A stretch of DNA of 64,000 nt from Roseovarius nanhaiticus (GCF_900156535.1 NZ_FTNV01000002.1:62001-126000), one strand, 5' to 3'. Positions 9,476 to 19,993 are shown, numbered from the stretch's first letter. Translations and numbers: made by a program. The notes: a model not told the origin generated them from the sequence alone.

Positions 9476-9572
9476 GCGCCGCGCCGATTGCATCTTGGGC
9501 GCGCTTGGGAAACTATCGGGTGGCCCGATGCGCCGATTTCCCGGCGCGGGCCACCCCCGGAGACGACCCCGC

Positions 9573-11261
9573 ATGAGTCCGCACCGCACCAGACGCCCCC
9601 TGCCCGATTGGCTGACCCGGCACGCCCGGCGATTGCGGCAAGGCGGCGCGGCGGCGGACTCGCCGGACCGGCGCGAATTCCTGGCCATGGCCAGCGCCTT
9701 TGGCGCCAGCAGCGCGGCGGCCTACGCCATGCTGGGCCTGCCTACCCCTGCCGCCGCGCAGCGGGCCGAGCCAGCGGCGAGCGGACCGGGCACCGGCACG
9801 GTGCGCATTCAGATGCTGGTGCGCGATATCGGCGATCCTCGCACGCTCGACTGGTTTCAGGCGGCGAATTTCACGCGCGGCTGGCTGGAATATCTCGTCA
9901 GCTACGAGAACGACGGCACGTTCCGTCCGCGCCTGCTCGAAGGCTGGCAGATCTCCGAGGATGCTTCGGAATATACGCTCATCGTCCGGCGGGGCGTCAC
10001 CTGGAACGACGGCAGCCAATTCACCGCCGCCGATGTCGTGCGCAATATCCGCCGCTGGTGCGACCGCACCGCGCCGGGCAATTCAATGGCGGGCCGCTTT
10101 GACGTGCTGATCGATCCGGCCACAGGCCAGGCACTGGAAGGCGCGATCAACCAGACCGGCAGCCATGAGGTCGTGCTGAGCCTACCGCGCCCCGACATCT
10201 CGCTGATTGCGGGTATGGCGGATTATCCCGCCGCCATCGTGCCCGAGGGATTTGACCCCGAAACGATGCTGGAAAACCCCATTGGCACCGGCCCTTACCT
10301 GCCAGAGACGCTCGAGCCGGGGCGCCGCGCGGTTCTGGTGCGCAATGATGCGCATGACTGGTGGGGCGCCGGGGACGGCGCTTGGATGGAGCGGATCGAG
10401 TTCATCGACACCGGGACGGACCCGCTGGCCGCCCTTGCCGCCGCAGAAGCCGGTCTGATCGACATGACTCACACGGTCGAAGGGACGTATCTTGATCCGT
10501 TCGAGGCGCTGGAGGATTGGCGCACCCACGACATTCGCACCGCCGCGACGGTGGTGATCCGCCCCAACCAGCTGGCCGAAGTCGATGGGCGCCGCCCTTA
10601 TGCGGACATCCGTGTGCGCCGCGCGCTGCAACTGGCGATGAGCAACGCCGTCCTGTTGGAGCTGGGCCATGCGGACAGGGGCGAGGTGGCCGAGAACCAT
10701 CACGTCTCGCCGCTGCACCCCGCCTATGCGCCGATGCCCGCGCCGGAATACGATCCGATGCAGGCGCGCCAGCTGATGATCAAGGCAGGCATGTATGACT
10801 TCGAGCATGAGCTGATCTCGATCGACGACAGCTGGCGGCGCAACACCGCCGACGCGGCCGAAGCCCTGCTGCTGGATGCGGGCATCAAGGTGCGCCGCCG
10901 CATCCTGCCCGGCCCGCTTTTCTGGGAGGGATGGGCGACACTTCCGTTCAGCGTCACCGATTGGGGGCATCGCCCGCTGGCGGTTCAGACCTATGCGCTG
11001 GCCTATCGTTCGGGCGAGCCCTGGAACGAGTTTGGCTGGTCCAATCCCGAATTCGACGCCCTGCTGAGCGACGCTTTGGCGACACTCGACATCGACGCAC
11101 GCCGCGCGATCATGGCCAAGCTGGAGGCGCTGGTGCGCGAGGACGCGGTCACGGTACAGCCCTATTGGCGCACGCTGACCAATCACACGCGAGAAGGGCT
11201 GGAGGGCGGCGCGCACCACATCGCGTTCGAGATTAGGCCCGCGGAATTGCGCTGGACCTGA
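9573..11261 (+). CDS. Tat-exported ABC-type solute-binding protein, family 5 (peptide/nickel type)
   Basis: 562 residues. A twin-arginine signal is visible (DRREFLAMASAFGASS, cleavage near PAAAQR), followed by a family-5 binding fold: WLEYLVSYENDG, VTWNDGSQFTAADVVRNIRRW, IGTGPY, and the C-terminal WSNPEFDALLSDA. Such proteins capture oligopeptides or metal chelates for an ABC importer. No permease or ATPase gene is adjacent, so it is an orphan here. Start chosen at ATG 9573 because it opens directly into the Tat signal; the open frame extends upstream to 9315 but that part overlaps the GST gene. Confidence 0.88.
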   Translation: MSPHRTRRPLPDWLTRHARRLRQGGAAADSPDRREFLAMASAFGASSAAAYAMLGLPTPAAAQRAEPAASGPGTGTVRIQMLVRDIGDPRTLDWFQAANFTRGWLEYLVSYENDGTFRPRLLEGWQISEDASEYTLIVRRGVTWNDGSQFTAADVVRNIRRWCDRTAPGNSMAGRFDVLIDPATGQALEGAINQTGSHEVVLSLPRPDISLIAGMADYPAAIVPEGFDPETMLENPIGTGPYLPETLEPGRRAVLVRNDAHDWWGAGDGAWMERIEFIDTGTDPLAALAAAEAGLIDMTHTVEGTYLDPFEALEDWRTHDIRTAATVVIRPNQLAEVDGRRPYADIRVRRALQLAMSNAVLLELGHADRGEVAENHHVSPLHPAYAPMPAPEYDPMQARQLMIKAGMYDFEHELISIDDSWRRNTADAAEALLLDAGIKVRRRILPGPLFWEGWATLPFSVTDWGHRPLAVQTYALAYRSGEPWNEFGWSNPEFDALLSDALATLDIDARRAIMAKLEALVREDAVTVQPYWRTLTNHTREGLEGGAHHIAFEIRPAELRWT

Positions 11262-11323
11262 GGCGCGACGGGGCGTAGGTGCCCACTGGGCCAAACGCGG
11301 CCCACAGCATTGAAAGCCCCGCC

Positions 11324-12547
11324 ATGCAACGTCCCGTCACACCTTTGCCGCTCACCGAATTCGTCATCATGCTGGCGATGATGATCTCGATCGTGGCGCT
11401 GTCGACCGACATGATGCTGCCCGGTCTGGCGACCATCGGGCATGATCTGGGCGTGGATGATCTCAATGATACACAACTCATCGTGTCCTCCCTCTTTCTC
11501 GGGTTCGCCTGCGGTCAGGCACTGGCCGGGCCGCTCTCGGATACGTTCGGGCGCAAGCCTGTGATCTACCTCGGATATGCGATTTTCATCCTCGGCTGTC
11601 TTTTGTCGCTGACCGCAACCAGCTGGACCGCGATGATCGCGGGGCGGGTGCTGCAAGGGCTGGGCGCGGCCAGCCCGCGCATCGTGTCCCTGGCCCTTGT
11701 GCGCGACGGATATGGCGGACGGGCGATGGCGCGCATCATGTCGATCGTCATGGCCGTGTTCGTTCTGGTGCCGACGATTGCACCTGCCCTCGGCCAAGGG
11801 GTGATCTGGCTTGCCGGCTGGCGCGCGACGTTTCTTGTGCTGATCGTGATGGCCCTGCTTGCGGGGCTGTGGTTCGCCCTGCGCCAGCCCGAAACCTTGC
11901 CACTGCACGAGCGCCGCCCCTTTTCAGCGCGCGCCATCGGGCGCGGCCTGCGCGAGATCCTGTGCAACCGCACCTCCATGGGCGCCACTATCGCGCTTGG
12001 GTTCATTTTTGGCGCATTTCTGGCCTATCTCAGCACCGCGCAGCAGGTCTATGAGGGTGTTTATGATGCCGGATCGCTCTTTGCGCTCTATTTCGGTATG
12101 GCGGCGCTTTCGATCGGGGGCGCCGCAGTCGCCAACTCCATGCTGGTGATGCGGCTTGGAATGCGTTTCCTGACGCGCTACGCGCTGATCGGCCTCATCG
12201 CGTTGGCGGCCCTTTTCGCGGTGCCTGCGCTGGCCTGGGGCGGGGTTCCACCGCTTGCGCTCTTCATCGGGTGGCTGATCGCGTCATTCTTCTGCGTCGG
12301 GCTTCTCTTTGGCAATCTCAACGCCCTCGCCATGGAGCCATTGGGCCATATGGCAGGCCTTGGCGCCGCATTGATTGGATCAGTGTCAAATTTCATCGCG
12401 CTGCCGATCTCCTATGTCATCGGGCATGCCTTCAACGGCACGGTCTATCCGCTTCTGGCAGGATTTGCCGTTGTCGGAGCGCTCGCACTCGCCGTGTTTC
12501 TGTGGGCCGAGCGTGGCACTACACCCGCGCCGCAAACTGGTGCATAA
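11324..12547 (+). CDS. MFS drug-resistance transporter, Bcr/CflA type
   Basis: 407 residues with 12 predicted transmembrane helices. N-terminal STDMMLPGLATIGHDLG and the loop 2-3 motif GPLSDTFGRKPV are typical of Bcr/CflA exporters (proton antiport of bicyclomycin, sulfonamides, chloramphenicol or other small molecules). ATG 11324 is preferred over an upstream GTG at 11279, since the sequence before it is not membrane-like. 62 bp after the binding-protein gene and 42 bp before serS; substrate unknown. Confidence 0.9.
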   Translation: MQRPVTPLPLTEFVIMLAMMISIVALSTDMMLPGLATIGHDLGVDDLNDTQLIVSSLFLGFACGQALAGPLSDTFGRKPVIYLGYAIFILGCLLSLTATSWTAMIAGRVLQGLGAASPRIVSLALVRDGYGGRAMARIMSIVMAVFVLVPTIAPALGQGVIWLAGWRATFLVLIVMALLAGLWFALRQPETLPLHERRPFSARAIGRGLREILCNRTSMGATIALGFIFGAFLAYLSTAQQVYEGVYDAGSLFALYFGMAALSIGGAAVANSMLVMRLGMRFLTRYALIGLIALAALFAVPALAWGGVPPLALFIGWLIASFFCVGLLFGNLNALAMEPLGHMAGLGAALIGSVSNFIALPISYVIGHAFNGTVYPLLAGFAVVGALALAVFLWAERGTTPAPQTGA

Positions 12548-12589
12548 CGTCACGCAAATTCCGATTCATCCCTCCGAGGAGCCCCCGCC

Positions 12590-13882
12590 ATGCATGACAT
12601 CCGCGCCATCCGCGAAAACCCTGCCGAGTTTGACGCGGCCCTGAGCCGCCGCAATGGCAAAGGGGCGTCGGACGCAATCCTCGCCCTCGACGAGGCGCGC
12701 CGCGCCAAGATCGCCGCCGCCGAGGGCGCGCAGGCCGAGCAGAACAAGGCCTCGAAGGAAGTGGGCGCGGCCAAGGCCAAGGGCGATGAGGCCGAATTCG
12801 AGCGCCTGCGCGCCCTTGTCGGCGAAAAGAAGGCAGAGGTCGCCCAAATGCAGACCGAGGCCAAGGAGCTGGACGCGCAGCTGACCGCGATGCTGATGGA
12901 GCTGCCGAACCTGCCCTTCGACGACGTGCCGGACGGCGCCGACGAGGCCGATAACGTCGAGCTGCGCCGCTGGGGCACGCCCGCCACCTACGACTTCACC
13001 CCGAAAGAGCATTACGAGCTGGCGGGCGTCATCCCCGGTATGGATTTCGAGGCGGGCGCGAAACTGTCTGGCACGCGCTTTGTGGTCCTTTCGGGCGCGG
13101 TCGCGCGGATCCACAGGGCACTGGCGCAGTTCATGCTGGACACGCATGTGGACGAGAACGGCCTCAGCGAGACATGGACCCCCGTGCTGGTGCGCGAAGA
13201 GATGATGTACGGCACCGGACAGCTGCCGAAATTCGGCGAGGACAGCTATCGCACCGATGATGGCTGGTGGCTGGTCCCGACCGCCGAGGTCACGCTGACG
13301 AACCTCGTCAATGGCGAGGTAGTCGAGCAATCCACCCTGCCCCGCCGCATGGTGGCGCATACGCAATGCTTCCGCTCCGAGGCCGGATCAGCGGGACGTG
13401 ACACATCCGGCATGCTGCGCCAACACCAGTTCGAGAAGGTCGAGATGGTCAGCATAACCCATCCCGATAGCAGCCGCGACGAGCTTGACCGCATGACGGG
13501 CTGCGCCGAGGGCATCCTGCAAAAGCTGGGCCTGCCTTACCGCACCATCGTGCTTTGCACCGGCGACATGGGCTTTGGCGCGCGGCGCACGCATGACATC
13601 GAGGTGTGGCTGCCCGGCCAAGACACCTACCGCGAGATCAGCTCGGTCTCGGTCTGCGGCGATTTTCAGGCGCGGCGCATGAATGCGCGGTTCAAGCCCG
13701 CGGATAGCGGCAAGCCGCAATTCGTGCATACGCTGAACGGCTCGGGTCTGGCCGTGGGCCGGTGCCTGATCGCGGTTCTGGAGAATGGCCAGCAAAAGGA
13801 CGGCGCCGTACGCCTGCCCGAGGCGCTGCACCCCTATATGGGTGGCAAGACCTTGCTCAGCGCGGATGGCCAGCTGGTCTGA
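12590..13882 (+). CDS. serS: Serine--tRNA ligase
   Basis: Charges tRNA-Ser (and tRNA-Sec where present). N-terminal long antiparallel coiled-coil arm (about 25-105, Ala/Lys/Glu-rich), then the class II catalytic domain: motif 2 [20 protein letters not shown] and motif 3 [16 protein letters not shown], with ELVPTAEV-like [11 protein letters not shown]. 430 residues, normal. GAGGAG ribosome site 8 nt before ATG 12590. Confidence 0.97.
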   Translation: MHDIRAIRENPAEFDAALSRRNGKGASDAILALDEARRAKIAAAEGAQAEQNKASKEVGAAKAKGDEAEFERLRALVGEKKAEVAQMQTEAKELDAQLTAMLMELPNLPFDDVPDGADEADNVELRRWGTPATYDFTPKEHYELAGVIPGMDFEAGAKLSGTRFVVLSGAVARIHRALAQFMLDTHVDENGLSETWTPVLVREEMMYGTGQLPKFGEDSYRTDDGWWLVPTAEVTLTNLVNGEVVEQSTLPRRMVAHTQCFRSEAGSAGRDTSGMLRQHQFEKVEMVSITHPDSSRDELDRMTGCAEGILQKLGLPYRTIVLCTGDMGFGARRTHDIEVWLPGQDTYREISSVSVCGDFQARRMNARFKPADSGKPQFVHTLNGSGLAVGRCLIAVLENGQQKDGAVRLPEALHPYMGGKTLLSADGQLV

Positions 13883-13906
13883 GCGACCCCGTATCCTCGG
13901 GGCCGG

Positions 13907-13932
13907 GAACCGCAGCCGTGCGGCGGCGGTTC
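13907..13932 (+). terminator. Possible terminator hairpin after serS
   Basis: Perfect 7-bp stem GAACCGC/GCGGTTC with an inner GCCG/CGGC pairing, preceded by a second small hairpin (CCCCG/CGGGG, 13887-13902). Only a weak T-run follows, so termination may be partial; the next gene starts 35 bp on. Confidence 0.4.
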
Positions 13933-13966
13933 TCATTCGACAGCTTTTCCAGTCAGGACATACCCC

Positions 13967-14671
13967 ATGCCCATCCTCGTCCTTCTCGCAACCATCGCCT
14001 TCGCGCTATCGCCGCTGCTTGCGCCCGATTTCGGCGGCTTCGATGCCGATCAATTCCCGATTTCGCAGGTCGATCCGCCGGTGCAGCCCGCAGGTTATGC
14101 CTTTGGCATCTGGGGGCTGATCTACCTGCTGCTGATCGCGGGCGCAGTCTATGGCCTCTGGCAGCGGCGGAGTGACGCCAGTTGGGCCGCGATGCGGGTG
14201 CCGCTTCTTGCGTCGCTGGTGGTGGGCACCGCATGGCTGCCCGTCGCCGTGACCAGCGCAATCTGGGCGACGGTGCTGATCTGGATCATGTGGGCCTTCG
14301 CCGTCTGGGCGGTGCTGCGGGCACCCGCGGGCAATGGGATCGATGCATGGCTGGGCCGCATGCCCGTCGCGCTCTATGCTGGCTGGCTGACCGCGGCCTC
14401 CTGCGTGTCGCTGGGCCTGATGGCCGCAGGGTACGGCCTGATGGGCCAAGCGCCCGCCGCGCTGATCGCGCTGGCGATCGCGCTGGTGCTGACGGTGCTG
14501 ATCGCGCGGCAGCGGCCTGATGCGTTCGGCTATCTGGCCGCAGTCATCTGGGCGCTGGTGGGCGTTTGCGTGCAGAACGCCCAAGGCGGGGCGATGCCGG
14601 TGCTGATCCTGGCCGCGGTCGGGGCTGCGGCCCTCGTCGCGCTCGGCGGACGCAATATCACTCGCACCTGA
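13967..14671 (+). CDS. TspO/MBR-related tryptophan-rich membrane protein
   Basis: 234 residues, about six hydrophobic helices, with the AGYAFGIWGLIYLLLIAG segment (residues about 45-62) that is diagnostic for the TspO-related family; a signal-like N-terminal helix precedes it. Longer than classical TspO (about 155 residues) and without its full set of tryptophans, so it is a family relative rather than a proven porphyrin/sterol-binding TspO. AGGA ribosome site before ATG 13967. Follows serS and ends 20 bp from the convergent der gene. Confidence 0.75.
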   Translation: MPILVLLATIAFALSPLLAPDFGGFDADQFPISQVDPPVQPAGYAFGIWGLIYLLLIAGAVYGLWQRRSDASWAAMRVPLLASLVVGTAWLPVAVTSAIWATVLIWIMWAFAVWAVLRAPAGNGIDAWLGRMPVALYAGWLTAASCVSLGLMAAGYGLMGQAPAALIALAIALVLTVLIARQRPDAFGYLAAVIWALVGVCVQNAQGGAMPVLILAAVGAAALVALGGRNITRT

Positions 14672-14691
14672 GCCGGGGCGCGGGCAGCGTC

Positions 14692-16146
14692 CTAGCTGCC
14701 CGGTTTGCCCAGATGCTTGCGCAATGCCGAGGGACCGGCCTTCTTGCGCGCCTTGTAGGGGTTCTTGTCGTTCTGGCTGCGCATATGCAGGCGGATCGGC
14801 GTACCCGGCATATCGAAATCGACGCGCAGGCCATTGACCAAATAGCGGGTATAGCTCTCGGGCAGCTTGTCGGGATGGCTGCACATCACGACAAAGCCGG
14901 GGGGCCGCGTCTTGGCCTGCGTCATGTAGCGCAGCTTGATGCGCTTGCCGCCCGGCGCGGGGGGCGGGTGCTGCTCGAGCATGCCCGTCAGCCAGCGGTT
15001 AAGCTGCGCCGTGCTGACGCGGCGGTTCCAAACGTCATGCGCCTTCTCGACAGCTGCGCGCAGCCTGTCCAACCCCTTGCCTGTCTTGGCCGAAACCGTG
15101 ACCATGGGCGTGCCGCGCAGCTGCGGCAGCAGACGCTCGAAGCTCTCGCGCAGATCACGCAGCTTTTGCTGCTTTTCCGGCTCGACGTCCCATTTGTTGA
15201 CAGCAACGACCACGGCGCGGCCCTCACGCTCGGCCAGATCGGCGATGCGCAGATCCTGCTGCTCGAACGGGATCGCAGCATCCAGAAGGACGATCACGAC
15301 CTCCGCGAATTTCACCGCGCGCAGACCGTCTCCAACGCTCAACTTCTCCAGCTTTTCCAGCACGCGGGCCTTTTTGCGCATGCCCGCCGTGTCGAAAATG
15401 CGGGTGTGGAGCCCGTCCCACTCGATCTGAAGCGAGATGGCGTCGCGCGTGATGCCGGCCTCGGGGCCGGTCAGCAGGCGCTCTTCGCCGAGGATCTTGT
15501 TGATCAGGGTGGATTTCCCGGCATTCGGGCGGCCGACCACGGCGATCTGCAGCGGCTTTTTCGCGGTCGGCACACGGGGCGCGTCGACATCGCCCTCCTC
15601 GTCCACAGCCACGTCGGTCTCGGGCGCGTCGTGCTTGGCGCGTTCCTCGAACCCGTCTGCAAGCGGCATCAGAACGGAATAGAGATCATTCAGACCCTCG
15701 CCATGTTCCGCGGACAGACGGATCGGCTCGCCCAGACCCAAGCCATAGGCCTCGATCACACCACCATCGGCGGCGGAGCCTTCAGCCTTGTTGGCGGCAA
15801 GGATCACATGCTTGGACCGCTTGCGTAGAATATCGGCAAAGACCTCGTCAGTCGGCGTCACACCAGTGCGGGCGTCGATCATGAAAAGGCAGATATCGGC
15901 CATGTCCACCGCGCGCTCGGTCAGCTTGCGCATGCGGCCTTGCAACGATTCGTCCGTCGCCTCCTCGAGACCGGCAGTGTCGATCACGGTAAAGCGCAGA
16001 TCGCCCAGACGCGCGGCGCCTTCGCGCAGGTCGCGTGTGACGCCCGGCTGGTCATCGACCAGCGCCAGACGCTTGCCCACAAGGCGGTTGAACAGCGTGG
16101 ATTTGCCCACATTGGGGCGCCCCACGATAGCGAGGCTGAAAGTCAT
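14692..16146 (-). CDS. der: Ribosome biogenesis GTPase Der (EngA)
   Basis: Double GTPase that acts in 50S ribosome assembly. Two G domains in tandem: G1 motifs GRPNVGKS (residues 8-15) and GRPNAGKS (about 210), with NKAEGS/NKWDV as the two NKxD-type specificity motifs, and a C-terminal KH-like domain (INRWL-type segment LNRWLTGML...[14 protein letters not shown]). 484 residues, normal. Divergent TTG one codon earlier is ignored in favour of ATG 16146. Downstream of bamB and the YfgM-like gene, the same neighbourhood as in E. coli. Confidence 0.96.
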   Translation of the reverse strand: MTFSLAIVGRPNVGKSTLFNRLVGKRLALVDDQPGVTRDLREGAARLGDLRFTVIDTAGLEEATDESLQGRMRKLTERAVDMADICLFMIDARTGVTPTDEVFADILRKRSKHVILAANKAEGSAADGGVIEAYGLGLGEPIRLSAEHGEGLNDLYSVLMPLADGFEERAKHDAPETDVAVDEEGDVDAPRVPTAKKPLQIAVVGRPNAGKSTLINKILGEERLLTGPEAGITRDAISLQIEWDGLHTRIFDTAGMRKKARVLEKLEKLSVGDGLRAVKFAEVVIVLLDAAIPFEQQDLRIADLAEREGRAVVVAVNKWDVEPEKQQKLRDLRESFERLLPQLRGTPMVTVSAKTGKGLDRLRAAVEKAHDVWNRRVSTAQLNRWLTGMLEQHPPPAPGGKRIKLRYMTQAKTRPPGFVVMCSHPDKLPESYTRYLVNGLRVDFDMPGTPIRLHMRSQNDKNPYKARKKAGPSALRKHLGKPGS

Positions 16147-16194
16147 CAAAGTGCTCCGAGACGGATCAAGCCGCCCTCTTAGTGCAATACGGCG

Positions 16195-17577
16195 TCAGCG
16201 GAAAGCGTGCAGTTGCCCATTCGTGCCGACCACGTACAGAACGCCGCCCGCGACCACCGGATTGGTCGTCGCGCCGCCGGGTACCTCGACGCGGCCGCGC
16301 AGCGCACCATTGACCGGATCAAAGAACCGCAGGAAGCCGTCATTCGAGGCGACCACCAGCTGACCACCGGCCATGACGGGGCCGTAATGCGCGAAGACCT
16401 CGGCCTGACGCTTGGGCTTGGACTTGACGAAAAGGGGCAGCTTGGTGCCCCAGACGCGACTGCCATCGCCCGCGTCGAGGCGCACCAGCTCGTTCTTGTC
16501 CGAGACGAGGAAGACCGAATCCGCAGTCGGCCAAACGGGGCTCATCGGGCCCTCATTGGCGGTCCAGATCCGTTCGCCGTTGGCAATGCTCAGAGCGGCC
16601 ATGCGGCCCGACTGATTGCCCACATAGACGCGGTCGCCGTAAATCACCGGATCGCCCGTGATGTCTGTCACGCGGCTTTGCGCCAGGCCGTCGCGCTGGC
16701 CCGCGATTGCCGCATCCCAAAGACGCAGACCGCCCTTGCGGAACGCGCCCTGCACCTCGCCCGAGCCGAAGGCAAAGATCGCGTATTTATCCGATACCGC
16801 TGGCGCGGGGCCGCCGAGCACGTTGTTGATATTGGGCGCCGCCGTCAGCTGCCATTCGATCCGGCCAGTATCCGTATCCAGCGCCCAGGCGGTGCCGTCG
16901 CCTGCCACCACGTAAACGAGCTTGCCATAAACGCTGGGCGATGCGGTCGCCGTTTCCATCAGCTCCTGCTCCCACAGGACGCCGCCTGTGGCGGGGTCAA
17001 GTGCGGTCAGGCGGCCAAAGCCGGAGGACGCAAAGAGTTTGCCGTCGCCATAAGCGAGGCCGCCACCGCTGCCGTCCGAAGGCGAATCGGTGCCCGGCAC
17101 AAGACTGGAGGTCCAGAGCGTCGCCCCATTCGGCGCCGTGGCGCTGACCGTGGCAAGCGCGTCCATTGCAAAGATCCGCCCGCCTGCAACCACCGGGTCA
17201 GCGGTGACGCGGCGGCGCGCGCCGTCGCCCGCGCCGATCGCGCTGGACCACACAAGGCTGGGCGCGGTTGACAGTGCGGGATGTGCCGGGCGGGATGCGG
17301 GAGATCCGATGCGCTGCGTCCATTCGGCATTCGCGCTGGCACGCGGAAGGCTGACGGGGGCGGCGCGGTTTGGCCCGGCAGCACCGACAACCTCGGTCGC
17401 AGCCGCTTCGGCCTGATCCGTCTTGAGAACCTCACGCAGGCCCTCGCGCTTGCCCGGCAGGATAGGGTCCGGTTCAGAACAGGCAGCCACAAGGGCCAGC
17501 ATTGACAGAAGGCTCAGCGCCTTGGCGCGCGAAGATCCAAGTCGCAGGATCATGGAAGTCTGTTTCGCCGCATGCAT
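16195..17577 (-). CDS. bamB: BamB-like outer-membrane assembly lipoprotein (PQQ-type beta-propeller)
   Basis: Scaffold lipoprotein of the BAM complex that inserts beta-barrels into the outer membrane. Lipoprotein signal with lipobox LALVAAC (Cys33 if the ATG at 17577 is used; an ATG at 17553 would shorten the n-region by 8). After a linker, repeated PQQ-like blades are seen (AVDPATGGVLWEQEL-like LDPATGGVLWEQ, LDTDTGRIEWQLTA, LSIANGERIWTA, LDAGDGSRVWGTKL, FFDPVNGALRG). 460 residues. Lies between the YfgM-like TPR gene and der, a conserved order that supports the name. Confidence 0.9.
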   Translation of the reverse strand: MHAAKQTSMILRLGSSRAKALSLLSMLALVAACSEPDPILPGKREGLREVLKTDQAEAAATEVVGAAGPNRAAPVSLPRASANAEWTQRIGSPASRPAHPALSTAPSLVWSSAIGAGDGARRRVTADPVVAGGRIFAMDALATVSATAPNGATLWTSSLVPGTDSPSDGSGGGLAYGDGKLFASSGFGRLTALDPATGGVLWEQELMETATASPSVYGKLVYVVAGDGTAWALDTDTGRIEWQLTAAPNINNVLGGPAPAVSDKYAIFAFGSGEVQGAFRKGGLRLWDAAIAGQRDGLAQSRVTDITGDPVIYGDRVYVGNQSGRMAALSIANGERIWTANEGPMSPVWPTADSVFLVSDKNELVRLDAGDGSRVWGTKLPLFVKSKPKRQAEVFAHYGPVMAGGQLVVASNDGFLRFFDPVNGALRGRVEVPGGATTNPVVAGGVLYVVGTNGQLHAFR

Positions 17578-17654
17578 GTCGTGTCGTCCCCAATTTCCGT
17601 TCGCGCCTCTTACGGCACCTGACCGGGGCCGCTCAGCACACGCGCAGCGCCGGC

Positions 17655-18383
17655 TTATTCGCCGCCCTCTGCCGTTCCTGCATCCACCGCGCCTACCGCT
17701 GCGTCGCCGGGCACACTGGCCTCGGTGCCGCCCGGCAATTGTGGCTCACCGCCCAGCGCCACAATCACTTGTGTCGCACGGCGACGCAAGCCCGGCGTCG
17801 CGCCCGCATCGGCGGAAATCGCGTTCATGCGCTCGATGGCTCCGGCCTCGTTGCCGGTTTCGATGTCCAGATAGGCCAACTGCTCTTCGGCCAGAAGTCG
17901 GATCACACCGCCGCCCAGCGCCAGATCTTCAAGGCGCGCGCGCCGGGTCTCCGCGTCCATTCCGCCCTCTTCGATCATCACCGCCTTCAGCGTTGCGATC
18001 TGGCGATAAACCAGAGGGATGTCGCTCATTTGAGCAATGCCCATCAGCCGTTCGGCGGCGCCCGCCGGGTCATCTTCCAGCGCCTCGGCGGCGGCCATCA
18101 TCTGCAAAATCGCGGCGCTGCCCGGACCGGCGGGCGTCACGGCGTCCAGCGCCTCCGCGCGGTCGCCGCGCTCTTCGGTTTCCAGCGCGGCCAGCATCGC
18201 GTCGCCCAGCGCCTCGGCGCTCGCGCGCTCCTGCGCCTTGCGCCATTCGTTATAGGCAGCGCCGCCCACGATCAGCAGAACCAGCACAACGGCGATCCAG
18301 CCATAACGGCGCATGAGGCCGAAAAGACGGTCGCGGCGGACCTCTTCGCTCACCTCTTCGATGAAACTGTCAGAATTGCTCAC
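17655..18383 (-). CDS. YfgM-like membrane-anchored TPR protein
   Basis: 242 residues from GTG 18383. Cytoplasmic N-terminus (SFIEEVSEEVRRDRLF), one transmembrane helix about 24-43 (RYGWIAVVLVLLIVGGAAY), then a periplasmic alpha-helical TPR-like region and an Ala/Gly/Glu-rich C-terminus. This matches the YfgM/TPR_21 family, linked in E. coli to the SecYEG translocon and periplasmic chaperones. Upstream in-frame codons to 18821 overlap the promoter region of the divergent efflux operon and lack coding character. First gene of the YfgM-BamB-Der set. Confidence 0.85.
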   Translation of the reverse strand: MSNSDSFIEEVSEEVRRDRLFGLMRRYGWIAVVLVLLIVGGAAYNEWRKAQERASAEALGDAMLAALETEERGDRAEALDAVTPAGPGSAAILQMMAAAEALEDDPAGAAERLMGIAQMSDIPLVYRQIATLKAVMIEEGGMDAETRRARLEDLALGGGVIRLLAEEQLAYLDIETGNEAGAIERMNAISADAGATPGLRRRATQVIVALGGEPQLPGGTEASVPGDAAVGAVDAGTAEGGE

Positions 18384-18676
18384 GGGAGGGGCGCCTGCCT
18401 TGCCTTGCTGCGGTTTTCCCCCTCTTAGCGGTTCGTACCGCGCGTGCCAAGGCCCGCTGGCCCGGCTATATTGCGCGCGCGGCAGGCCGAACTGCGCGCA
18501 GGCACCAAGAAAATAAATCTGAACTCGCGGGTTTAGCGTATAGTGTTCACCACGGAACGGGCACGGCACGGTCGTGCGGCGCGGCGCGAATGACAAATGA
18601 CGAACGCGCGCAAATGCGCTAAGAGCGCGCCAGGCGGTAGTGGACTGGCCCCGAGATGGGCATGAGAAGGACTGGC

Positions 18677-19993
18677 ATGAGACTGTTTTCGATCCTGGCC
18701 GCGGTGGTGGCTGCGCTGCTGATTTATGCCTTCGTTTTTGAAAGGGATCGTCTGACGGCCTCGCTGGGCATGGTGGATACGGCCGAAACACAAGCGGACA
18801 CCACCGACACAAGCGGCGCACCCGAGGCGGACGGAACCGAAGGCACCGATGGCGCCGACGAAACCAGCGCAGCTATCGGCGTGGTTGCCGTTCACAGCCG
18901 GGCCGAGATGATCGACAATGCCGTGATCGTGCGGGGCCAGACCGAAGCGCAGCGACAAGTCGACGCCCGCGCCGAAACCTCGGGCCGCGTGATATCCGAG
19001 CCATTGCGCAAAGGCGCCTTCGTCGAGGCGGGCCAGATCATGTGCGAGCTGGATCCCGGCACCCGCAAGGCCGCGCTGGCCGAAGCCGAGGCACGCCGCG
19101 CCGAGGCCGAGGCGCGCATCCCCGAGGCCGAAGCGCGACTGGCCGAGGCGCAGGCGCGGCTGGCCGAGGCCGAGATCAACGATACCGCTGCATCGCGCCT
19201 CAGCGAGAGCGGCTTTGCCTCGGACACGCGCGTTGCGGGCACGCGGGCCGCGCTGAGCGCGGGCAAGGCGGCGGTGGAGGCCGCGAAATCCGGCCTCGAC
19301 GCCGCGCGCACCGGCATCCAGAGCGCCGCCGCCGGCGTCGCCGCCGCACGCGAAGAGCTGGAGCGTCTCAAGATCGCGGCGCCGTTTGCGGGATTGCTGG
19401 AATCGGACACCGCCGAGCTGGGCAGCCTTCTGCAGCCGGGCGCGCTCTGCGCGACGGTCATTCAGCTGGATCCGATCAAACTGGTCGGTTTTGTGCCCGA
19501 AACCGCGGTGGACCGGATCGAGACCGGCAGCATGGCGCGCGCACAGCTCGTCTCGGGGCGCGAGGTGACGGGCCAGGTCAGCTTTCTGTCGCGCTCGGCC
19601 GATCCCGAAACGCGCACGTTTCGCGTCGAGGTGACGGTACCCAATCCCGACCTCGCGCTGCGCGATGGTCAGACTGCCGAAATTGCCATCGCCTCCGAGG
19701 GGACCTCGGCGCATCTGTTGCCGCAATCCGCGCTGACCCTGAACGATAATGGCGTGCTGGGTGTGCGTATCGTCAGCGAAACGGATGAGGGCGCACGCGC
19801 CGAGTTCGTGGCCGTGACCCTCTTGCGCGATACGCCGAATGGCATCTGGGTGGCGGGACTACCCGAGGCCGCCGACGTCATCGTCATCGGGCAGGAATAC
19901 GTCATCGACGGCGTGCCCGTCGCCGCAACCTTCCGCGAAGACAAGGCCGGCGGCGCCCTCACCGAGGCGCCCCGGACAGAGGCGATCCAATGA
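18677..19993 (+). CDS. RND efflux periplasmic adaptor (membrane fusion protein)
   Basis: Links an RND pump to an outer-membrane channel. N-terminal anchor helix (about 3-18), acidic Thr/Asp/Glu-rich spacer 35-70, biotinyl-lipoyl half-domains (ETSGRVISEPLRKGAFVEAGQ and IAAPFAGLLESDTAELGSLLQPG), between them a long helical hairpin rich in Ala/Glu/Arg with heptad-like EAEARRAEAEARIPEAEARL repeats, then beta-barrel and membrane-proximal domains. Of three nearby ATGs, 18677 has the best ribosome site (GAGAAGG, 6 nt). Overlaps the pump gene by 4 nt (ATGA). No outer-membrane channel gene is present in the window. Confidence 0.92.
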   Translation: MRLFSILAAVVAALLIYAFVFERDRLTASLGMVDTAETQADTTDTSGAPEADGTEGTDGADETSAAIGVVAVHSRAEMIDNAVIVRGQTEAQRQVDARAETSGRVISEPLRKGAFVEAGQIMCELDPGTRKAALAEAEARRAEAEARIPEAEARLAEAQARLAEAEINDTAASRLSESGFASDTRVAGTRAALSAGKAAVEAAKSGLDAARTGIQSAAAGVAAAREELERLKIAAPFAGLLESDTAELGSLLQPGALCATVIQLDPIKLVGFVPETAVDRIETGSMARAQLVSGREVTGQVSFLSRSADPETRTFRVEVTVPNPDLALRDGQTAEIAIASEGTSAHLLPQSALTLNDNGVLGVRIVSETDEGARAEFVAVTLLRDTPNGIWVAGLPEAADVIVIGQEYVIDGVPVAATFREDKAGGALTEAPRTEAIQ

